6,479 bases of DNA, taken from positions 1-6,479 of the forward strand of contig JAICSL010000100.1 in the NCBI GenBank assembly GCA_025936955.1, written 5' to 3'. Source of the stretch: Nitrososphaeraceae archaeon. GTDB taxonomy: Archaea > Thermoproteota > Nitrososphaeria > Nitrososphaerales > Nitrososphaeraceae. Under the pieces are notes generated by a model. That model did no database searches, was not told the origin of the DNA, and worked only from the letters and a program-made list of their open reading frames with translations. Made by a program: the position numbers and the translations under genes. This document shows positions 1 through 5,258 of the stretch, in pieces (the stretch's first letter is position 1; every line of letters begins with the position of its first letter).

Positions 1-16
1 GATAATTTCATTGATT

Positions 17-22
17 AAAAAA
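17..22 (-). terminator. Possible T-rich terminator after the DUF6659-like gene
   Basis: This minus-strand T6 tract (CTATTTTTTAATC) lies about 37-42 bases beyond the stop codon at 59. Its position and strand suit an archaeal oligo-T terminator. No hairpin is evident. Confidence 0.3.
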
Positions 23-58
23 TAGATTAATTATTCTACACTTTTATTATTAACAATG

Positions 59-571
59 CTAAGTTATTTCTTGTATTAACATTTTAACGGTGTTTATATC
101 AAGGTCAAGTTGCTCGGCAATCATATCTTCTCCTATGCCTGATTCGTAAAGATTCCTCAGAATTCCTTTCTTTTCATTATTTACAATATTAGATGGAGGA
201 TATAATGATAGTTGAGTTTCTACTGATTTAATATACTCTGAAATCTTATCTGCTAGATTTTCTGTATTTGTAGTATTTTCAGTTGAAAGTACCAGTATGT
301 GTTCCTTGACTGGTATACTAAATATCTTTACCTTGTCATGGACATATACCATGTATTTTAAATTGCCCAATTCTGACGAAAACATCCGTCTTAAATCAAC
401 AATATATGCAGTCTGAGCAAAACTTATTTCAGGATTTCTTCCTTTAAGATATTCGTTAACACCCTCTCTTAAACCTCCTGCATATAAATGCCCAGATCTT
501 TCCATTACACCAGCAAACCTGATACTTTTATCAAGAGCCAGTATATTTTTTGAGAATTCTTCTGCCTTCAT
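59..571 (-). CDS. DUF6659-like (roadblock-like) protein with C-terminal HTH-like tail
   Basis: This is a 170-residue soluble protein of unknown function. Residues about 10-110 resemble the DUF6659 family, which is abundant in thaumarchaea: an LDKSIRFAGV opening, an AGGLREG turn, a central helix around residues 52-68, then strands with VHDKVKIFSIPV and ILVLSTEN. The alternating strand/helix pattern recalls roadblock/LC7 or profilin-like folds. No catalytic motif, signal peptide or membrane segment is visible. After a linker rich in Asn, Pro and Ser (about 122-132), residues 137-168 read like a helix-turn-helix (ILRNLYESGIGEDMIAEQL, then DINTVKMLIQEI), similar to small HTH regulators. A regulatory or sensing role is inference only. 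The ATG start at 571 is supported by a TATA-like element about 27 bases upstream, which fits near-leaderless transcription. The gene is co-directional with glyS but about 400 bases from it, so it is probably a separate transcription unit. The family call rests on remembered family features, not a search. Confidence 0.75.
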   Translation of the reverse strand: MKAEEFSKNILALDKSIRFAGVMERSGHLYAGGLREGVNEYLKGRNPEISFAQTAYIVDLRRMFSSELGNLKYMVYVHDKVKIFSIPVKEHILVLSTENTTNTENLADKISEYIKSVETQLSLYPPSNIVNNEKKGILRNLYESGIGEDMIAEQLDLDINTVKMLIQEIT

Positions 572-594
572 ATTATATTGTTATCAAGCAATGT

Positions 595-603
595 GAAATA
601 TAC
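595..603 (-). promoter_or_regulatory. TATA-box-like element of the DUF6659-like gene
   Basis: On the minus strand this reads GTATATTTC, preceded by a purine-rich AAAAGC that could act as a BRE. Its centre is about 27-28 bases upstream of the ATG at 571. An archaeal start site at the usual distance would therefore fall at or just before the start codon, which suggests a leaderless mRNA. It was identified by eye only. Confidence 0.45.
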
Positions 604-912
604 GCTTTTTTTTCTAAAAGAAATTAATTTATGATTGTATGATCTTATCTAATCTTAGATGTCGATAGTTAAACAAAAACTTGATTCAAATTTTTTAAAT
701 GCAGTAAATAATATGTATTGAACTGAACAACAATATTAGAATAAACTTTGAGGGATTGATGATTAAATACTATATTAATTTTTATTATCTTCTTAGTATA
801 ATGAGATGACTATAATTACACATCATCTTAGAATTATTCTGATCATATGTAAAAAGGAGTAATAGGAAGGAAGCAATAATTATTAACGCCTAACTCTTAG
901 ATATCATTGCAT

Positions 913-917
913 AAAAA
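913..917 (-). terminator. Possible T-rich terminator after glyS
   Basis: This is a minus-strand T5 tract in a pyrimidine-rich context (CTCTCCCCTTTTT), about 50 bases downstream of the glyS stop. Archaeal termination often needs only a T-rich stretch without a hairpin. A second T5 tract at 851-855 could act as a backup. Confidence 0.3.
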
Positions 918-966
918 GGGGAGAGTGTAAAGAAGGATTTTTACAGCTGAAAAGCGTATTCGTTCA

Positions 967-2433
967 TTAGATTTGGAGTGCTTCTTGGAAAAAATGTCTT
1001 AGTTTTGACACATTAATTCTCTCTTGTTCCATTGTGTCTCTTTGTCTGACTGTGACTGTGTTATCTTCAAGTGTTATTTTGTCAACTGTTACCGCAAACG
1101 GGACCCCAATTTCCTCCAGCCTTCGATATCTTCTTCCAATTGATCGAGAATCATCATAAAAAGTATCGAACTCTAGTTTAAGATCCGAATAAATTTCCTC
1201 TGCCTTTTTGTTCAAACCATCTTTTGACATGAGGGGAAGGACTCCGACTAGTATAGGGGCTAAATAGGGCTTAAGTTTTAAAACAATTCGATTTTCATGT
1301 TCATAATCCTCAAAATATGAATGTTCTAGAATTGTATAAAGACTCCTGTCCACTCCGATCGACATCTCAAATACATGAGGAAGAATTTTCACTTGCTCAG
1401 AAGAATCGATTACTTCAAAACTCTGTTTGCTTGTTGCAGAATGGCCCTTAAGATCATAATCTGATCGATAGTTGCAGGCTACCAGTTCCAACCAGCCAAT
1501 ACTTGTTTCCACTTCATAATCAAAAGCGACTGATGCATAAAATGCTTTTTCATCATCTTGCAGACGTCTGAAACGCGATCTTTGGATATCAATTCCTGTT
1601 TTTTCGTAGAATTCCTTTAATAACGCTAGATAATAAGCAACTAATTTATTTGGTAGTAGCCCCTTTTCAATGCCTTCCTCAGCTGATATTTCTGTAAATG
1701 ATGTTCCGTCAGAAAGCCTTAGAACGGTATGCTTGATCTCTTCGAATTTTGGTAACTCGTTCAGTTTGTTTGGATTACAAAAGACTTCAATCTCTGCCTG
1801 ATAGAATTCTCTTAGCCTTAGCAAGCTTTGTCTTGGTGCTATTTCGTTTCTAAAACTTTTACCAACTTGAGCAATTCCCAAAGGAAGTTTGCCTCGCATA
1901 GTTTTAAAAACTCGAGGAAAATCAACAAATATTGTCTGACATGTCTCGGGTCTAAGAAATGCTTCCTCAGCAGACGGACCTATACCTACATTGAACATCA
2001 TATTAAATCGACTAGCGCCTCCAAATTCTCCGTTACATTTTGAACAATGTAAATCGTATTTCTTGATTATTGTATTAAGATCTTCATCGGAAGTTTGTTC
2101 TGGGACTTTTTCCATCGTTCTTTCCGTTATGTATCTATCGGCTCTAAAAGTAGAGTTACACTTTGTGCATTTTATGATAGGATCGGTAAAGTTGCCTATA
2201 TGTCGAGATGCAACAAAAACACTCCTGCTCATAATCTGAGAACCATCAATTTCCATCATTCCATCTCGTCTTACCAATTCTCTTCTCCAAAGCTCAATGA
2301 ACTTATTCTTCATATTGACACCCGTTGGACCATATTCCCAGAAACCAGCCGGAGCATCAGCATAAATTTCGCAACTTTGAAAGTAAAATCCTCTCTCCAA
2401 TGCAAGTTTCATTATCTGTTCATAATTAGTCAT
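967..2433 (-). CDS. glyS: Glycyl-tRNA synthetase, archaeal/eukaryal homodimeric class II type
   Basis: This cytoplasmic enzyme attaches glycine to tRNA(Gly) using ATP. At 488 residues it is a full-length single-chain (alpha2-type) GlyRS without the bacterial beta subunit. Motif 1 lies at about 32-53 (WEYGPTGVNMKNKF). Two CxxC pairs (C89/C92 and C130/C133) form a zinc knuckle, with CSKCNGEFGG at the second pair. The glycine-pocket segment RPETCQTIF (161-169) corresponds to the family's RPETAQGIF. Motif 2 follows (SFRNEIAP at 193-200, then REFYQAEIEVF). Motif 3 contains FEMSIGVDRS (355-364) with its conserved Arg363. The C-terminal anticodon-binding domain runs from about 391 to 485. The ATG at 2433 is the natural start: an in-frame stop lies eight codons upstream, and AAGGTAG just before the ATG could serve as a weak ribosome-binding site. 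priS ends 132 bases upstream. TATA-like elements in that gap suggest glyS has its own promoter, although I see no clear terminator after priS. Confidence 0.97.
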   Translation of the reverse strand: MTNYEQIMKLALERGFYFQSCEIYADAPAGFWEYGPTGVNMKNKFIELWRRELVRRDGMMEIDGSQIMSRSVFVASRHIGNFTDPIIKCTKCNSTFRADRYITERTMEKVPEQTSDEDLNTIIKKYDLHCSKCNGEFGGASRFNMMFNVGIGPSAEEAFLRPETCQTIFVDFPRVFKTMRGKLPLGIAQVGKSFRNEIAPRQSLLRLREFYQAEIEVFCNPNKLNELPKFEEIKHTVLRLSDGTSFTEISAEEGIEKGLLPNKLVAYYLALLKEFYEKTGIDIQRSRFRRLQDDEKAFYASVAFDYEVETSIGWLELVACNYRSDYDLKGHSATSKQSFEVIDSSEQVKILPHVFEMSIGVDRSLYTILEHSYFEDYEHENRIVLKLKPYLAPILVGVLPLMSKDGLNKKAEEIYSDLKLEFDTFYDDSRSIGRRYRRLEEIGVPFAVTVDKITLEDNTVTVRQRDTMEQERINVSKLRHFFQEALQI

Positions 2434-2465
2434 TCTACCTTCACAACGTCCTCGGTTTCAGGCTT

Positions 2466-2474
2466 TAAATTTAT
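2466..2474 (-). promoter_or_regulatory. Proximal TATA-like element of glyS
   Basis: On the minus strand this is an AAATTTAAA-type element about 33-41 bases before the glyS ATG. It would place the transcription start roughly ten bases upstream of the start codon. The spacing suits an archaeal promoter with a short leader, but such AT-rich elements are common by chance in this sequence. Confidence 0.35.
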
Positions 2475-2530
2475 TGTTATTTTCCATCGCTTTCATTTGA
2501 ATCTATAATCTTACTAACGAAATTTCTATG

Positions 2531-2539
2531 TATTTATAA
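2531..2539 (-). promoter_or_regulatory. Distal TATA-like element of glyS
   Basis: On the minus strand this reads TTATAAATA, a better match to the archaeal TATA consensus than the proximal element. It lies in the gap after priS, about 100 bases from the glyS ATG, and would give a leader of roughly 75 bases. Either or both elements could drive glyS. Confidence 0.35.
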
Positions 2540-2565
2540 CTAACAAGATAATCCGATTTTTGATT

Positions 2566-3711
2566 TTAATTCGCTGAAGCAAGTCCTTTACAGATCAAAT
2601 AGACCGCAGCGTACATAGGTAACCTTGTATTTTGTTTCTTTAAATTAAAGATTTGTCCTTTTAGTCTTAGTTTTACACGAGCTTTAATTTCCATATCTAT
2701 CTCTTTATCTCCTAAAAGGCATGCATCGTTAAGCGGATCAAATGATTTCAAATCATGACATCTTTTTTTAGTTAAACCGCTTTTGCTGTTTAGAGTACCC
2801 GCCATTCTAAATACTCGATGGATATCTATTGTTACATGAGGATCAATTCTAACTCCTAGATCTCTGACAGTTTTAATTAATTCTGTCCTAAATTCGTCGT
2901 ATCCGCCTTTCTGTTGAACCATTTTGCTCAATTTAAGTATTGACGACTGACTAATTCCTAGTTCACAGGCGATTCTTTTGCGCCATCCATATGCCAATCC
3001 ACTCTTTGGAAATTTTATGAAGAAACCTTCTGGCCCCTTTCGTACACCTATGCTTTCGACCATAACACTGTTACCCATTAAATAGCCTACGATATCTGCT
3101 CTGGCCTGAGAACCCAACTTATGAAATTCGGTATCTGAAATATGAACATGAAATCCATTATTGCCAGAAAAATAAATTTGGATAGCATCCTCTTTGATAC
3201 CAAGATCTCCACTCAATAAATCTATTAAACGCTCTACTTCCTTTTTCAAGGTGTGTATACATTTATTACATGGTATGGATGTCCGGTTTATCCTTCTTGT
3301 GTTACATGACAGACATATTTCAGACTTACTTTCTGATATTTTTCCGCAATTTATACATATGAAATAAGAATGTGTTGGTTCACAGGACAGACAAAGGTCC
3401 TTTGAATCAATATCAAAAATCAGATCTGCTCCCTTCCATTGTTTTTCTTGCATAGGATAGGACGGAAAGACATAGTATGCATTTGAGCAGTAAACATCTG
3501 AGGGAATATCCCTGACCAACACTGCCAAGATTTCTCCTACATTCCTAAATACAATATGTCGAACCATACCTGATCCAAATTGCATATATCCAAATTCGCG
3601 CTCTTCTATACGTAGCGGAGCCTCAATATTTTTACTATGCTTAAAGTAATATTCTCTGAATGCACTTTTAACAATCGATAGGCTTTTCTCCGTTGGATTA
3701 GTATTGATCAT
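2566..3711 (-). CDS. priS: DNA primase small (catalytic) subunit PriS
   Basis: PriS is the catalytic subunit of the archaeo-eukaryotic primase. With PriL it synthesises the short primers extended by replicative polymerases. This copy has 381 residues, a usual length. The first two metal-binding aspartates are D100 and D102 (LIFDID). The nucleotide-binding SGxxGxH motif is SGNNGFHVH (182-190). The third catalytic aspartate is probably D290 in RIDPHVTIDIHR, followed by RMAGTLNSKSGL (302-313). Between DxD and SGxxGxH lies a large cysteine-rich stretch with four CxxC pairs (107/110, 119/122, 133/136, 148/151) plus H114, enough ligands for two zinc ions, whereas the canonical subunit has one zinc knuckle. 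Two positions differ from the euryarchaeal consensus as I recall it: Arg is Asn185 in SGxRG, and His is Asn308 in SLHGK. These may be normal for the lineage. The ATG lies six bases after the priL stop, in the same frame, so the two genes are surely co-transcribed and probably translationally coupled. Confidence 0.95.
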   Translation of the reverse strand: MINTNPTEKSLSIVKSAFREYYFKHSKNIEAPLRIEEREFGYMQFGSGMVRHIVFRNVGEILAVLVRDIPSDVYCSNAYYVFPSYPMQEKQWKGADLIFDIDSKDLCLSCEPTHSYFICINCGKISESKSEICLSCNTRRINRTSIPCNKCIHTLKKEVERLIDLLSGDLGIKEDAIQIYFSGNNGFHVHISDTEFHKLGSQARADIVGYLMGNSVMVESIGVRKGPEGFFIKFPKSGLAYGWRKRIACELGISQSSILKLSKMVQQKGGYDEFRTELIKTVRDLGVRIDPHVTIDIHRVFRMAGTLNSKSGLTKKRCHDLKSFDPLNDACLLGDKEIDMEIKARVKLRLKGQIFNLKKQNTRLPMYAAVYLICKGLASAN

Positions 3712-3717
3712 TATGCT

Positions 3718-4773
3718 TTACTTATTTCGTCCAAATTGAATAGGATTTATTATGCCATTGCATTTTTCTGTCGCAAAGCAAAGATTTTCATTGAGAAGTT
3801 TTTTGCAAGATGGAACCGAATATTTTATACGACTACCTCTAGAACCAGCTAAATGTTCTACCTGATATCTTGTAGTCTCTTCATTATAATCTGGTGCCTT
3901 ATGAAAAAGTGCGGATACCTCTTCCACGCTTTTTCCTATGGCCAACATATAAGTAGCAAGCATTACTCTTCCTGAATGTGATAGGTTTTCACCGATAGCC
4001 ATCACATCTAATGCATGCTTTATACATGGTGGATAATCCGTTGTAGTGTATATTCTACGGACTTCATACATTGGTTTAAATTTGATACTGAGTTCATCTA
4101 CTCTTGATTTAATTGCTTTGGGTAAAGAAGAAAAAGTCATTGACTTCACTCTGTTATAAATTAATGTACTTAGTTCACTTCTGATTAGCCTTACTGTCTC
4201 ATCCGCATCGAGATATACATAACCTTTGTGGACCAATCTATTGATCAGTTTCCATTCTTGCTCGTGGAATTGTACTGCTCGTTCAAGATAATCTGTAACT
4301 TTGACTTTGAACAACTGATGATTTTCCGAATCAATATCAACTTTGAATTTAAATAAGTCTTCAAAAATTTTGAATAGAAGAAGACGTCTCTTTTGCTGAT
4401 TTTTTTCTCTTTTTAGATCTTCGATCAGGAATTTCTCAGCCCTGATCGCTTCTAATAGAGAATGTTTCTTTAGAACTAGTTCTAATCCTATGCTCTTTAC
4501 CATGATAAGAGTAATGAGAAAAGTAAGGATTTCAACTTCGTACTTTTCCAATTCTTCATAAATAATGCCTTTAGTTATTTCTACATCTATTTTTTTAGCT
4601 GCTCTATAAATTATGTGCTCTATTTCTGGTCTGTTAAGTTCCTCAAAATCGAAGTGTGTATCCCGAATGTAATTTGACGCTTCGTTAAGAAAAGGATACT
4701 TTGCTAGATCACCTGTCCCAAGTTTTATAGACAATATCCATAGCAAATATCCTAAACTCGAATAAAAATACAT
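3718..4773 (-). CDS. priL: DNA primase large subunit PriL (4Fe-4S)
   Basis: PriL is the regulatory subunit of the primase and binds PriS. It helps initiate primer synthesis and contributes to primer-length control. The recognisable protein begins around residue 22 (DLAKYPFLNEA). It continues through a mostly helical N-terminal domain, including a charged helix at about 112-133, and ends in the C-terminal iron-sulphur domain. Four cysteines fit the [4Fe-4S] ligands of the family: C250 (YPPCIKHAL), C323 (PSCKKL), C332 (NLCFA) and C338 (EKCNG). Between the first two lies the typical GENLSHSGR segment (261-269). The length of 351 residues is normal. The ATG at 4773 is the most upstream possible start, because an in-frame TAA lies one codon further up. 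However, residues 1-19 are hydrophobic and look unlike a primase N-terminus. TTG codons at residues 10 and 14 are alternative starts just before the conserved part. priS follows after six bases. The family assignment is strong; the exact start is not. Confidence 0.95.
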   Translation of the reverse strand: MYFYSSLGYLLWILSIKLGTGDLAKYPFLNEASNYIRDTHFDFEELNRPEIEHIIYRAAKKIDVEITKGIIYEELEKYEVEILTFLITLIMVKSIGLELVLKKHSLLEAIRAEKFLIEDLKREKNQQKRRLLLFKIFEDLFKFKVDIDSENHQLFKVKVTDYLERAVQFHEQEWKLINRLVHKGYVYLDADETVRLIRSELSTLIYNRVKSMTFSSLPKAIKSRVDELSIKFKPMYEVRRIYTTTDYPPCIKHALDVMAIGENLSHSGRVMLATYMLAIGKSVEEVSALFHKAPDYNEETTRYQVEHLAGSRGSRIKYSVPSCKKLLNENLCFATEKCNGIINPIQFGRNK

Positions 4774-4775
4774 TG

Positions 4776-4781
4776 TTTAAA
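4776..4781 (-). promoter_or_regulatory. Alternative TATA-like TTTAAA at the priL start
   Basis: This palindromic TTTAAA sits three bases from the annotated priL ATG. If it is a real TATA box, transcription would begin near 4752, inside the ORF and below the ATG. That would force use of an internal TTG start (residue 10 or 14). It matters mainly as a hint about the true PriL N-terminus. Confidence 0.25.
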
Positions 4782-4837
4782 TCAATAATGTTTCAATGAT
4801 CTATGTTTGAATCACAACTGATCAATTTCCGGATAGG

Positions 4838-4845
4838 ATTTAATA
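4838..4845 (-). promoter_or_regulatory. Possible TATA-like element of the priL-priS operon
   Basis: On the minus strand this reads TATTAAAT. It would give a start site near 4815 and a leader of about 40 bases to the ATG at 4773. A competing TTTAAA lies much closer to the gene (4776-4781), and I cannot choose between them. Confidence 0.25.
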
Positions 4846-5258
4846 GCAGGTACAATTTCGAATTCAGTTGATAACTCATTAAGGATATGATTACTGTGGT
4901 TAGTATATTTAGTAGAAACCCCAGAGCGCGTATTGCTTGGTACTCATATAAGATTTGAACCGTCTTCTGAACAAAATTGGCTATCAGCAAAATAAGCAAA
5001 ATTCAATTATAGTTCATATGCCTTATCAGCAATTTATCTGCGCCTACGAATAATTATACAAAGTATCAATTGACGTTTTTTGTGGAAGAATTGAATATAT
5101 ACTATGTTAAATATTTCAACACTAGTATTTACATATAGGCGGTCAATCTAGTAAGAGGAATAGACAGTGATCATTCAATTAATAATAGCCTGAATTATGC
5201 TCTTGATCAATTGTATATCTTAAGGAGAGTTAGCATTTATTATTCGAACGTTTATACT

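Larger units (their letters stand above)
572..966. other. Intergenic region between glyS and the DUF6659-like gene, no gene seen
   Basis: This is a 395-base AT-rich stretch with stops in all frames and no small ORF of note. It should carry the 3' end of glyS and the promoter of the downstream gene. A short inverted repeat lies at 802-809 and 823-830 (TGAGATGA and TCATCTTA, eight pairs including one G-T, 13-base loop). Minus-strand T5 tracts occur at 913-917 and 851-855. I found no complete C/D box pair and no tRNA. Confidence 0.6.
4774..5258. other. Intergenic region between radA and priL, no convincing gene
   Basis: This 485-base stretch contains no gene I can defend. The longest open frame (4999-4793, minus, 68 codons) starts only from TTG and is low-complexity and hydrophobic. 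The region should hold the 3' end of the radA transcript and the priL promoter. No strong T-run follows radA on the minus strand. Small repeats are visible: a 9-base near-perfect tandem (AGCAAAATA then AGCAAAATT, 4986-5003), a second copy of TATCAGCAA (4982-4990 and 5024-5032), and a short near-palindrome at 5106-5120. I see no tRNA cloverleaf. Confidence 0.6.

Noticed and set aside
757..772. Possible archaeal C/D box RNA in the glyS-DUF6659 gap, from a TTGATGA resembling a C box
   Set aside because: The first base does not match the RTGATGA consensus, and no suitably spaced D, C' and D' boxes were found.
941..957. Near-palindrome TTTTACAGCTGAAAA as a hairpin terminator of glyS
   Set aside because: The core pairing is weak and it is not followed by a T-run on the minus strand. 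The T5 tract further on is a better candidate.
1828..2508. Three overlapping plus-strand open frames (71, 82 and 137 codons) opposite glyS
   Set aside because: They are antisense shadows of a strongly conserved synthetase gene, with no recognisable product or upstream signals.
4918..4980. tRNA-like sequence (GGTTCAAATC T-loop lookalike on the minus strand and a TTGGTACTC D-arm-like stretch on the plus strand)
   Set aside because: The two hints are on opposite strands, the T-stem does not pair beyond one or two positions, and no acceptor or anticodon stem can be built.
4793..4999. A 68-codon minus-strand frame between radA and priL encoding a hydrophobic peptide
   Set aside because: It begins only with TTG, its first ATG is around codon 41, it has no recognisable ribosome-binding site or family, and its Leu/Ile-rich composition is what AT-rich noncoding DNA yields. 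A small membrane protein cannot be fully excluded.
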